The notes under the pieces: generated by a model
Database searches by the model: none
Told to the model about the DNA's origin: nothing
The model's input: the letters and a program-made list of their open reading frames with translations, nothing else
Assembly: GCA_030041035.1 (NCBI GenBank)
Contig: JASHOO010000416.1
Location: 1 to 32,354, forward strand
Direction: 5' to 3'
Length of the DNA: 32,354 nucleotides
Origin: Bryobacteraceae bacterium
GTDB taxonomy: Bacteria; Acidobacteriota; Terriglobia; Bryobacterales; Bryobacteraceae
Shown: positions 1 to 9,356 of the stretch, piece after piece
Position numbering within the stretch: position 1 is the stretch's first letter
How the letters are laid out: each line of letters opens with the position of its first letter
Translations under genes and position numbers: made by a program

Positions 1-837
1 GTGCGGAAACCCTCGGGTGAGGTCGTCACAAGTGAAACGCCGGTGGCGCGGATGTCGGAGAAATACAGGATTTTCAAGTATCCAGGGCTTCGCGGGCTGG
101 GGGTGCTGGGGCAGGCGATGTCGCTGGGCATCAAAGCGCTGCGTTTTTCAGCCAACGTGTCGCTGGATGACGGGCGGCGCAACGAGAAGCCGAAAGAGAT
201 GTCGAGCGGGGCCATGGCGCTTCAGATTCTGTTTTCATTCGGTTTCTTCATTTTCCTGTACAAGTTCGTGCCGCTGTACCTGACGACGTGGTTAGGCAAG
301 GGGCATCCGGTGGTCAATGGGAGGCTGGCGTTCAACATGATCGACGGACTGATCCGACTGGCGATTTTTCTGGCCTTCCTGTTCCTCATGTCACGCTCGA
401 AGGACATCCGGCGCGTGTTTGAATACCACGGGGCCGAACACAAAGTGGTATTCAACTTCGAATCCGGCCAGCCGGTGACGGTGGAAAACGCGCAGAGGTT
501 CACGACGTTCCATCCACGTTGTGGAACCAGTTTTCTGCTGGTAGTGATGGTGATCTCGATGCTCGTTTACACGCTGATCCCGTTTCAGGGATTTGGTATG
601 AAGCTGCTGTCGCGCGTTCTGCTGCTGCCGGTCATCACTGGGCTGAGCTATGAGCTGATCCGGTTGGCCGCGAAGCGCCGCGGATCGTTCCTGGCGTTGA
701 TGACGGCTCCGGGGCTTTGGCTGCAGCGCATCACCACGCAGCCGCCCTCCAACGAACAGGCCGAAGTGGCCATCTGCGCGCTCGACCACGCCATGGCACT
801 CGAATCCACGCAGGGCGGCCAACTGGTCATCGCTTAA
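1..837 (+). CDS. DUF1385 family membrane protein (YqhQ-like), 5' end probably outside the window
   Basis: Motifs [39 protein letters not shown] are typical of DUF1385. The frame is open at base 1. It sits directly upstream of prfA. Confidence 0.85.
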   Translation: MRKPSGEVVTSETPVARMSEKYRIFKYPGLRGLGVLGQAMSLGIKALRFSANVSLDDGRRNEKPKEMSSGAMALQILFSFGFFIFLYKFVPLYLTTWLGKGHPVVNGRLAFNMIDGLIRLAIFLAFLFLMSRSKDIRRVFEYHGAEHKVVFNFESGQPVTVENAQRFTTFHPRCGTSFLLVVMVISMLVYTLIPFQGFGMKLLSRVLLLPVITGLSYELIRLAAKRRGSFLALMTAPGLWLQRITTQPPSNEQAEVAICALDHAMALESTQGGQLVIA

Positions 838-842
838 CCTCC

Positions 843-1922
843 ATGGAATTCAGAGGAAAGCTGGACCAGATTGAGGTGCGTTTCGAAGAGCTGACGCGCC
901 AGATGGCCGATCCGGCAGTGATCGCAGACGCGGAACTGTACCGCAAAACCGCCAAGGCGCACAGTGAGCTTTCCGAGATTGTCTCGAAGTACCGCGAGTG
1001 GAAGGAAGCCTCGAGCCAGCTCGAACAGGCGCGCGCCATGCTCTCGGACTCCGATCCGGAGATGCAGCAGATGGCGCAGGAAGAGATTGTGCGCCTCGAG
1101 CCGACACTTGCCGGGATCGAGCAGGAGTTGAAGGTTCTGCTGCTACCGAAGGACCCGAACGACGAGAAAAACGTGGTGCTCGAAATCCGTGCGGGCACGG
1201 GCGGCGACGAGGCGACGCTGTTTGCTGCGGAGATCTTCCGCATGTATTCGCGCTACGCCGAATCACAGCGGTGGCGCGTGGAAATCACGTCGACGAGCGA
1301 ATCTTCAGTGGGCGGGCTGAAGGAAGTGATTGCGCTGGTGAGCGGTGAGCGCGTGTACAGCAAGCTGAAGTATGAGAGTGGAGTGCATCGCGTACAGCGC
1401 GTTCCGGTGACGGAGCAACAGGGGCGTGTGCACACCTCAGCCATTACGGTGGCGGTGCTGCCGGAAGCCGACGAAGTGGAAGTCGAAATTGAGCCGAAAG
1501 ACATTCGCATCGATACGTTCTGCTCTTCGGGACCGGGGGGACAGTCGGTAAACACGACATACTCGGCGGTGCGGATCACGCACCTGCCGACCGGCCTCGT
1601 GGTTTCGTGCCAGGACGAAAAATCGCAGATCAAGAACAAAGCCAAGGCGCTGCGCGTGCTGCGGTCGCGGCTCTACGAGATCGAGCTGGAGAAACAGAGG
1701 GAGCAGCTTGGCGCCGAGCGGCGCAGCATGGTGGGCACGGGCGATCGCAGCGAGAAAATCCGCACCTATAATTTTCCGCAGAACCGTGTGACGGATCATC
1801 GCATCGGGCTGACGCTGCATCAGCTCAATATTGTGATGGATGGTCGGCTGGATCCTATCATCGAAGCGCTGACTACGCATTACCAGACAGAAAAACTCAA
1901 ACAGGAAGGCGTGACGGCTTAG
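843..1922 (+). CDS. prfA: Peptide chain release factor 1
   Basis: GGQ motif in [39 protein letters not shown]. Start set at ATG 843 ([11 protein letters not shown]), inside the longer ORF listed from 717. Confidence 0.96.
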   Translation: MEFRGKLDQIEVRFEELTRQMADPAVIADAELYRKTAKAHSELSEIVSKYREWKEASSQLEQARAMLSDSDPEMQQMAQEEIVRLEPTLAGIEQELKVLLLPKDPNDEKNVVLEIRAGTGGDEATLFAAEIFRMYSRYAESQRWRVEITSTSESSVGGLKEVIALVSGERVYSKLKYESGVHRVQRVPVTEQQGRVHTSAITVAVLPEADEVEVEIEPKDIRIDTFCSSGPGGQSVNTTYSAVRITHLPTGLVVSCQDEKSQIKNKAKALRVLRSRLYEIELEKQREQLGAERRSMVGTGDRSEKIRTYNFPQNRVTDHRIGLTLHQLNIVMDGRLDPIIEALTTHYQTEKLKQEGVTA

Positions 1923-1931
1923 GGGGGTGCG

Positions 1932-2762
1932 ATGACCCTCCGGGACGCGCTGCTCCAAGGCACGAAGCTCCTGGAGGAGGGAAGCATCGCGTCTCCTCGG
2001 CTGACGGCAGAAGTGTTGTTGTGTCAGGCGCTGCACCAGGAGCGATCGTTTCTTTATGCGCACAGCGAGCGCGCATTGCAAGAGGTGGAATGGATCCACT
2101 ACGGCCGTTACCTCCACCAGCGGCTCAACGGGATGCCGATACAGTACATCACAGGGCGCCAGGAATTCTACGGGCGCGAATTCCGCGTGACACCGGATGT
2201 TCTGATTCCGCGGCCGGAAACGGAGCTGGTGGTCGAGACAGTGCTGAATTTGAAGCGTGATGCGCGGCGGATTGTGGATGTAGGTTGCGGATCAGGTGCG
2301 ATCGCGGTGACGCTGCGTTTGGAGACACTAGCGCAAGTGTGCGGAACCGATATCTCAGCCGAGGCCCTGGCAGTTGCGGCAAATAATGCACGCCGTCTGG
2401 GCGCGCCGGTCGAATTCGTAGAATGCGATTTGCTTTCTGCGATCGCAGAGGCATCGGTGGACGTGATCGCGTCGAATCCACCTTACGTGCCTCTGGGTGA
2501 CCGCGCAGGCTTGCAGCGCGAGGTGCGCGAGCATGAACCTGAAGCCGCGCTGTTCGCCGGTCCGACCGGATTCGAAATCTACGAGCGGCTGGTGAACGAG
2601 GCGCCGCGCGTGCTACGCCGCAGCGGCTGGCTGGTAATGGAGCTTGGCTACAATAGCAGAGACCGAGTGACGGCCATGCTGGGTTCGGGCTGGCGAGATG
2701 TGCAGGTGGCGCCGGATCTGGTAGGAATTCCGCGGGTGCTGGCGGCGCGTTGGCAGCCATGA
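1932..2762 (+). CDS. prmC: Release factor glutamine N5-methyltransferase (HemK/PrmC)
   Basis: VDVGCGSGAIAVTL SAM-binding motif and the NPPY motif (ASNPPYVPL). Located directly after prfA. Confidence 0.95.
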   Translation: MTLRDALLQGTKLLEEGSIASPRLTAEVLLCQALHQERSFLYAHSERALQEVEWIHYGRYLHQRLNGMPIQYITGRQEFYGREFRVTPDVLIPRPETELVVETVLNLKRDARRIVDVGCGSGAIAVTLRLETLAQVCGTDISAEALAVAANNARRLGAPVEFVECDLLSAIAEASVDVIASNPPYVPLGDRAGLQREVREHEPEAALFAGPTGFEIYERLVNEAPRVLRRSGWLVMELGYNSRDRVTAMLGSGWRDVQVAPDLVGIPRVLAARWQP

Positions 2763-3985
2763 AAACCATCTTTCACGTCGATATGGATGCTTTCTTCGTT
2801 TCGGTGGAAGAGTTGTTTGACCCTTCGCTCAAGGGCAAAGCCGTGGTTGTCGGGGGAAGGCCGAATGAGCGCGGTGTGGTGTCGGCGGCTTCGTATGAAG
2901 CGCGGAAGTTCGGGGTGCATTCCGCTTTGCCGTTGCGCACAGCATACAAACTGTGCCCACATGCAATTTTTGTGGACGGTCATCCGGACCGGTACCGCGA
3001 TTGCTCGCAGCGCGTATTCGAAGTGTTGCATCGCTTCTCGCCACAAGTGGAGATGGCTTCCATTGACGAGGCCTATGTCGATATGACGGGTACGGAGAGG
3101 CTGCACGGGCCGCCGCTGCGCGCCGCGCACACACTGCACGAGGCCATGCGCGCGGAAACACAGCTTAATTGCTCGATCGGCATTGGGACGTCGCGGCTGG
3201 TGGCAAAGATCTCTTCGGACCAGGCCAAGCCGAACGGCATCCTGATGGTGATACCCGGCCAGGAGGCGCGGTTTCTCGCTCCGCTCGATGTGCGCAAGGT
3301 GCCCGGCGTAGGCAAGGTGACCGAAAGGAATCTGAACGTGCTAGGTATTCACAAGGTCGGGGACCTGGCGAAGTTAGACGAGAGTTCTCTCGAAAGCCGT
3401 TTCGGCAAGTGGGGGCTGGCGCTGGCGGGTAAAGCACGCGGGCTCGATGCAGGAGGCTGGTTCGATAGCGAGGTCGGCGAAGACATTGAACCCAAATCGA
3501 TCAGCCACGAGCACACTTACAACGAAGACACCTCGGATTCCGAGGTGCTGGAAGCGACGCTGGCGCGGCTCTCGGAGATGGTGGGGCGGCGGCTGCGCGA
3601 GAACGGACTGCACGCGCGCACGCTACAGCTCAAACTGCGCTACCAGGACTTTTCGACCATCACGCGCGCGCACACCCTGGAGCAGCCCACTCAGGTGGAT
3701 ACGGAAATCTTCGAGGAGATCCGGGCCCTGTTTCGAAAAAACTGGAGGGCGGGGAGAAAGGTGCGTCTGCTGGGTGTGCACGCTGCGTCGTTCGAAGCAG
3801 CCGGACCACAGCTTGATCTGCTGGGTGAGAGCAAGCACGAGCGCTGGGAACAGGCGCTGGCGGCGGCCGACCGGCTGCGCGATAAGTACGGCGAATCGGC
3901 GGTGTCGCTGGCGTCCGGCATGCGCGGCCGCTTTCGCGAGCGCACGCACGAAAATCCCGCCGGGCTTCCGGGAAAGCCGAAGTAG
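2759..3985 (+). CDS. dinB: DNA polymerase IV (Y-family)
   Basis: MKTIFHVDMDAFFVSVE...; ASIDEAYVDMT; SIGIGTSRLVAKISSDQAKPNG. ATG 2759 overlaps the prmC stop (ATGA). Confidence 0.95.
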   Translation: MKTIFHVDMDAFFVSVEELFDPSLKGKAVVVGGRPNERGVVSAASYEARKFGVHSALPLRTAYKLCPHAIFVDGHPDRYRDCSQRVFEVLHRFSPQVEMASIDEAYVDMTGTERLHGPPLRAAHTLHEAMRAETQLNCSIGIGTSRLVAKISSDQAKPNGILMVIPGQEARFLAPLDVRKVPGVGKVTERNLNVLGIHKVGDLAKLDESSLESRFGKWGLALAGKARGLDAGGWFDSEVGEDIEPKSISHEHTYNEDTSDSEVLEATLARLSEMVGRRLRENGLHARTLQLKLRYQDFSTITRAHTLEQPTQVDTEIFEEIRALFRKNWRAGRKVRLLGVHAASFEAAGPQLDLLGESKHERWEQALAAADRLRDKYGESAVSLASGMRGRFRERTHENPAGLPGKPK

Positions 3986-3991
3986 TCGGAA

Positions 3992-6418
3992 ATGCCCGAG
4001 GGTTCATACCACTATTGCGACATCAGTCTGCCGGTGCCGCTCGACCGTCCGTTCACCTATTCGCTGCCGGAGACACTGCGGCATCGCGTACGGCCGGGGT
4101 GCCGCGTGATCGTACCGTTTGGCGTGCGTAAACTGACGGGCGTGGCGCTCCGCTGTCATGATGAGACGCCGGCGGTCGAGACGCGCGATGCTCTTCGTTT
4201 GATTGACGCCGAACCGGTGCTCGACGATGAATTGCTCTCACTCGCGCGTTGGATCAGCGGGTATTACTGCGCGCCGTTGGGCGAGGTGTTGCGTGCGATG
4301 CTGCCGCTGGCGAGTGAGATCCACTCCGGGAAGGCGTATTCCTTGACCGCTGCCGGTCTCGACGCGGCCCGCCAACTGCTTCTCGATGCGGGGCCTGAAG
4401 ATCCCGTGGCCACCGTTTTGCGAATGCTGGAGAAGCGCCCGCTTTCCGCAGCTTATCTGGCGAAGAAGTTACCGCTAGCCGATAAGGCGATCCGACAGCT
4501 AGAGCGGAAGGGGTTCATTGTTGCGGAGCAATATCATGCCGAACGGGATCCGCTACGCGCGCCTTCGGACCGGCTGCGGGTTGAACTGGAGCAAGAGCCC
4601 GCCGATCGCAAACTGCCAAAGGCGGAGCGCGAGCTGATTGCATTTCTGCTGTTGCATCCGGGGTCGCACAACTTGAAGGACGTGGAGCAGCAGGTGCGGA
4701 ATGGCGGCGCGGCAGCGCGATCGCTCGCGCGGAAGCGGATTCTCAAAGTAACGCGGGAGGCGGCTCCGGCACCCGGCGCCGGTCCTGTCCGGGCACGACA
4801 CACGCTCAACGGCGCGCAGCAAGATGCGTTCGCGGCGATCCAGGCAGCCATCGAAGCAAAACAGTTTCGAACATTCTTGTTGCACGGCATCACGGGATCC
4901 GGAAAGACGGAGGTCTATCTCAGCGCGATCGAGGCCACACTTGAGGCGGGGCGCGGTGCGTTGCTGCTGGTGCCGGAGATCGCCCTGACGCCGGCGGTGG
5001 CGGGGCAGTTTTTCGCGCGATTCGGCGATCGCGTGGCGATCCTGCACAGCGCGTTCACGGATACCGAGCGCACCGAGCAGTGGCGCCGTATTCGCTCCGG
5101 CGCTGCAGGTGTCGTGGTGGGAACGCGTTCCGGCGTCTTCGCGCCGGTGCGCAATCTCGGGCTGATCGTGGTGGACGAGGAACACGACCAGAGCTACAAG
5201 CAGGAGGAAACGCCGCGTTACAACGGGCGAGATGTGGCCATCGTGCGCGCGCAAGCTGCGGGTGCGTGCGTCGTCCTCGGCTCGGCCACGCCCAGTCTTG
5301 AAAGCCGTTACAACGCCCAGCGTGGCAAGTACACGCTTTTGGAACTTCCTGAACGTATCGAACGGCGGCCGCTTCCCACGGTGGAGCGGATCGACATGCG
5401 CGAAGAATTTCTGGAAACGCGCAAGCAGACAACGTTTTCGCGGCGGCTCATCGGAGGCATCGGGCAGCGCCTGGAGAACCGCGAGCAAATCATGCTGCTG
5501 CTCAACCGGCGCGGCTTTTCGAGTTTCGTAGCCTGCCGCGCGTGCGGCGAGCGCATCCAATGCCGCAATTGCGCGGTTACGCTGACCTATCATCGCCGCG
5601 ATCGCCGTCTGCTTTGCCACTACTGCGGTTACGCCGAACGTGTGCCGACCATTTGTCCGAAATGCCAGAGCGAGCACATCTACTTTCTGGGTGTAGGGTC
5701 GGAGAAAGTGGAGGACGAACTGCACAACCAGTTTCCGCGCGCGCGCATCGCGCGGCTGGATCGTGACACCGTGACGGGCAAGCGGCAATACGAGGTCATT
5801 CTGCAGGGCTTTCGCGAGGGCAGTTACGACATTCTAGTGGGCACGCAGATGATTGCCAAGGGGCACGACATTCCCAACGTGACGCTGGTGGGGGTGGTCT
5901 CGGCTGATGTGGGTCTCGGCTTGCCGGATTTCCGCGCGGCAGAGCGCACGTTTCAGCTACTCACGCAAGTGGCGGGACGTGCGGGCCGCGGCGATCTGCC
6001 GGGCACTGTGCTGGTGCAAACGATCAATCCGGATCACTACGCGATTCGCTTGGCTGCAAGCCAGGATTATCAGGCGTTTTACGAGAAAGAACTCAACTTC
6101 CGGCGCCTGATGCATTACCCGCCCTTCACCGCCATGGCCAATCTGTTGGTGCACAGCGAGAAACAGGAAGAAGCGCTGCGCTTGAGCGTGGAGCTGGGCC
6201 GCCTGCTCACGCCGGCGCCCGAGAACATCAAGGTGATAGGCCCGGCAGAAGCGCCAGTGCCGCGACTGAAGAACGAGTTCCGTTACCAGTTACTCATCAA
6301 GTCGGCGAGCCGCAAGGTGCTGAACGAGCAACTGCGCCGTGTGCGTGACTTTGCGCTAGCCAACAAGTGGCCGGCTACGGCGCTCGTGATGGACGTCGAT
6401 CCGCTGACGCTGATGTGA
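3992..6418 (+). CDS. priA: Primosomal protein N' (replication restart helicase PriA)
   Basis: Walker A HGITGSGKTEVY, VVDEEHDQSYKQEETPRYNGRDVA, and Zn-binding Cys motifs CRACGERIQCRNCAVTLTYHRRDRRLLCHYCG and CPKC. Confidence 0.96.
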   Translation: MPEGSYHYCDISLPVPLDRPFTYSLPETLRHRVRPGCRVIVPFGVRKLTGVALRCHDETPAVETRDALRLIDAEPVLDDELLSLARWISGYYCAPLGEVLRAMLPLASEIHSGKAYSLTAAGLDAARQLLLDAGPEDPVATVLRMLEKRPLSAAYLAKKLPLADKAIRQLERKGFIVAEQYHAERDPLRAPSDRLRVELEQEPADRKLPKAERELIAFLLLHPGSHNLKDVEQQVRNGGAAARSLARKRILKVTREAAPAPGAGPVRARHTLNGAQQDAFAAIQAAIEAKQFRTFLLHGITGSGKTEVYLSAIEATLEAGRGALLLVPEIALTPAVAGQFFARFGDRVAILHSAFTDTERTEQWRRIRSGAAGVVVGTRSGVFAPVRNLGLIVVDEEHDQSYKQEETPRYNGRDVAIVRAQAAGACVVLGSATPSLESRYNAQRGKYTLLELPERIERRPLPTVERIDMREEFLETRKQTTFSRRLIGGIGQRLENREQIMLLLNRRGFSSFVACRACGERIQCRNCAVTLTYHRRDRRLLCHYCGYAERVPTICPKCQSEHIYFLGVGSEKVEDELHNQFPRARIARLDRDTVTGKRQYEVILQGFREGSYDILVGTQMIAKGHDIPNVTLVGVVSADVGLGLPDFRAAERTFQLLTQVAGRAGRGDLPGTVLVQTINPDHYAIRLAASQDYQAFYEKELNFRRLMHYPPFTAMANLLVHSEKQEEALRLSVELGRLLTPAPENIKVIGPAEAPVPRLKNEFRYQLLIKSASRKVLNEQLRRVRDFALANKWPATALVMDVDPLTLM

Positions 6419-6467
6419 GGGATATGCGCGCTTGAATCCCTGCACCATTCCGGGGCATCACAACAGC

Positions 6468-7484
6468 ATGTCCACTAGTCTTGCATTGGTGTCTGAAGAA
6501 GCTGTTGCGCCGCGGCCCCAGGCACGTCCGGAAGATCGCTTGGAGGACGATGAGCTCCTGGATGCCTATTCGCGCGCGGTCATCGGGGCCGCGGAAAGCG
6601 TCAGTCCTTCGGTAGTAAATATCGAAACCCGCCACCATGTCCGCGGAAGAGAGGCTGGCGGCAGCGGTTCCGGCTTCGTTTTTACCCCTGATGGCTTCAT
6701 TCTGACCAATAGCCATGTGGTGCATGGCGCCATGCGCATCGATGTCATGCTGCCGGATGGCCGCCGATCCCGTGCCGTCCTGGTGGGAGACGACCCTGAC
6801 ACCGATCTCGCTGTGATTCGCATCGATGCGTCAAATCTGGCGCCTGCCGTTCTGGGTGATTCCGGCCGGATCCGCCCCGGCCAGCTGGTGATCGCGATTG
6901 GCAACCCGTTCGGTTTTCAGTGCACGGTCACGTCGGGTGTGGTCAGTGCCCTCGGCCGCTCCCTGCGAGCGCAATCCGGCCGCCTGATTGACAACGTGAT
7001 TCAAACCGATGCAGCGCTTAATCCAGGCAACTCCGGCGGTCCGCTTGTGAATTCCCGTGGTGAAGTTATCGGTGTCAACACCGCCGCGATCCGCGGTGCG
7101 CAAGGCATCTGCTTCGCCACGGCCATCAACACCGCCAAATTCGTCGCCGCGAGATTAATCAAAGACGGTTCCATCCGCCGCCGTCACATCGGTGTGGTCG
7201 GGCAAGATGTGGCGCTGCCCCGCCGGTTGATCCGGTTCCACAATCTTCCGGTCGATAGCGGCGTTCGCGTCGAAGAAGTCGTACCCGGAGGCCCTGCCGA
7301 GGGCGCAGGGGTTCTGCGCGGCGATGTAATCGTGGCGTTCGACGGCAGGCCCATTGCCGGTATCGACCATCTGCACCGCTCTCTCACCGACGCCCAGGTA
7401 GGCGTGCGATGTGAGCTGAGCCTCATCCGTGGAGTAGAAAAAATGGACCTCGGAGTGTTTCCCGAAACCCGCCAGGAAGATTGA
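6468..7484 (+). CDS. S1C (HtrA/Deg-like) trypsin-like serine protease with one PDZ domain
   Basis: Catalytic motifs ILTNSHVV (His), DTDLAVIRI (Asp) and NPGNSGGPLV (Ser), followed by a PDZ-like tail (GGPAEGAGVLRGDVIVAFDGRPI). Start uncertain: TTG 6432 or ATG 6468. Confidence 0.9.
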   Translation: MSTSLALVSEEAVAPRPQARPEDRLEDDELLDAYSRAVIGAAESVSPSVVNIETRHHVRGREAGGSGSGFVFTPDGFILTNSHVVHGAMRIDVMLPDGRRSRAVLVGDDPDTDLAVIRIDASNLAPAVLGDSGRIRPGQLVIAIGNPFGFQCTVTSGVVSALGRSLRAQSGRLIDNVIQTDAALNPGNSGGPLVNSRGEVIGVNTAAIRGAQGICFATAINTAKFVAARLIKDGSIRRRHIGVVGQDVALPRRLIRFHNLPVDSGVRVEEVVPGGPAEGAGVLRGDVIVAFDGRPIAGIDHLHRSLTDAQVGVRCELSLIRGVEKMDLGVFPETRQED

Positions 7485-7586
7485 TAGCATCGGCATGGCA
7501 CGCCGGCTGTTTGGAAGAGCTTTTGGCTTCCCAGAGAACCTCCGGGCGCGATGGTGCCGTTCGCGAAGCGCTCGCGAGCCGTTGGG

Positions 7587-9311
7587 TTACGGGTTCAAGT
7601 AAGGCACTACCCTCGCGGGCATGGTATCAGGCTCAACCAACCAGACGCGGCGGCTGTGGAAATAGTGGATGAGCGCACGGTTGCTGGCATCGTCCAATTC
7701 TCGGGCCCACACAACTTTCGCCGTGGCGATGTCGGCGCGGTTGTAGACCCATTCTTCGAAGAAGTTGTGGTTAGGCTTGTATCGCACAAGCACCAACTGG
7801 AGGCCTGGCTCCTGTTCCAGGCGGGTCTCGATGCGGGCGCGCTCCGTATTGCCAGGTCGCGTGTAATACCAGGTCATGGGCCAATCGGGGGGCATGTAGA
7901 AGCTCAGAGGCTGAGCACAAATCCGCAGCAGCACCATCAATAAACACAATACGGGCACGCTGCGCGCCAGCGGCAGTCCGGCTGAGAGCCCATGCCACCG
8001 CCAGACCCGCAGATGCCGCAGGCCTTGCAGCACGATGGCATAGACTAGCCCGGTGATGGGCGCCGCATAGTGCGGGTAAAACCAGGTATTCACGCTCAAA
8101 CCCACGAGGAAAATACCGCCGATGGTCATGAGCGGACGCACACGGCGGTCCTTCCACATCCACGGGAGGAAGAGCAGCGGCAACGTGAATGCGGGTCCAA
8201 TAAAAAACATCCAAAACGCTATCGCTTTGCCGGCGGTGTTTTTCACCAGGCCCAAAGGCGTCTTGGCTTCCTCGAACCTGGCCAGTTCCCAGCCTACATA
8301 GAAGTCGCGCATCTGCTCGTTCCGGTACGCGGGAATGGGGTTGGGGCGTTCCCAGAGAAAGATGCGGGCCGGTGCATATTGGTCACGATCGACCTGATAG
8401 GGCATGCGGAAAGCATTCCCGGTGACCCGCCAGTAATAGTAGGCCATCCCAGTGCCCGCGAGCGCCAGCACGACGAGCGCCGGCGCAAGAGTTCGCCGGA
8501 GCGCCGTCTTCAGCGCGCCTCCTCGCTTTTTCGAGATCCAGATCAGCAGCAGGATGCACACCGAAAGACAGAGCACGAAACCTTCGTAGGGCCGGCTATT
8601 GGCCAACACCACCATGCCGCACGCCATCAGCAGCGAGTCACGCACGTTCGCGTTCCGTATGATGCGCGGCAGCGCACCCAGCACGAGAAGCCCGCCGATG
8701 GCAGGTACCGCTCCGCCCCAGTAGCTGTCGATCCAGTAGCCGAACAGACTGAGCCGCAGGACGGCCAATACACCGCCGAGCAACGCCCACTGCGGGGGCA
8801 GCCAGCCTTGCAGCATCCAGCAGACGAGCGCGCACATCATAGACACGCTAACCAAAACGCCCGCCCACTCCTGGCCCGTTACTAATTTGCCCGCAGCCAG
8901 AACCATGCCTTGCGCCACGTGGTACATGGATGCATACGCGGGACGCTGCAGCACATGCATGGTTTCGAAGTGCGCCCACATCGGAGGAGTCGGGTTGGCG
9001 AGACGGCCCGACGCGAACGTGTCCGCGGCGACGAGATAGCTGAATTCATCCGTAATGACCGGCGCGCGGATGGGAAGCACGGGCAAAAGCGCCGCTCGCG
9101 CAGCCAGGGCTGCCAAACCGGTACATACCACGGCCAGTTTTCGCTGGCGTGCGAAATTATGAAACGCTCGCTCCGCCGGTACGAACCACTGCCTGCCCCA
9201 ATCTGTTGAGGAGAAGGCGAGCTTCACCAGGATCAGCAGTCCCAGCAGCTCGATGAGATAGAACGAGTAGCGGATTACATTGGCCAGCAGCCACGCTATG
9301 ACTTGAGCCAT
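7587..9311 (-). CDS. Multi-pass membrane protein, GT-C/ArnT-like glycosyltransferase candidate
   Basis: Many predicted hydrophobic helices. N-terminal loop APVITDEFSYLVAADTFASGRL resembles the acidic-loop region of GT-C transferases. Confidence 0.65.
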   Translation of the reverse strand: MAQVIAWLLANVIRYSFYLIELLGLLILVKLAFSSTDWGRQWFVPAERAFHNFARQRKLAVVCTGLAALAARAALLPVLPIRAPVITDEFSYLVAADTFASGRLANPTPPMWAHFETMHVLQRPAYASMYHVAQGMVLAAGKLVTGQEWAGVLVSVSMMCALVCWMLQGWLPPQWALLGGVLAVLRLSLFGYWIDSYWGGAVPAIGGLLVLGALPRIIRNANVRDSLLMACGMVVLANSRPYEGFVLCLSVCILLLIWISKKRGGALKTALRRTLAPALVVLALAGTGMAYYYWRVTGNAFRMPYQVDRDQYAPARIFLWERPNPIPAYRNEQMRDFYVGWELARFEEAKTPLGLVKNTAGKAIAFWMFFIGPAFTLPLLFLPWMWKDRRVRPLMTIGGIFLVGLSVNTWFYPHYAAPITGLVYAIVLQGLRHLRVWRWHGLSAGLPLARSVPVLCLLMVLLRICAQPLSFYMPPDWPMTWYYTRPGNTERARIETRLEQEPGLQLVLVRYKPNHNFFEEWVYNRADIATAKVVWARELDDASNRALIHYFHSRRVWLVEPDTMPARVVPYLNP

Positions 9312-9356
9312 CGGAGCCTGTAATAATCGGATGCGGCGGACACCGGCGTCCGTGGC

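Noticed and set aside
4553-5788. 411-aa minus-strand ORF opposite priA
   Set aside because: Shadow ORF from GC-rich third positions; the plus strand encodes unmistakable PriA across the whole span.
8070-8885. 271-aa plus-strand ORF opposite the membrane protein
   Set aside because: His/Arg/Gln-rich low-quality translation, antisense to a hydrophobic multi-pass protein.
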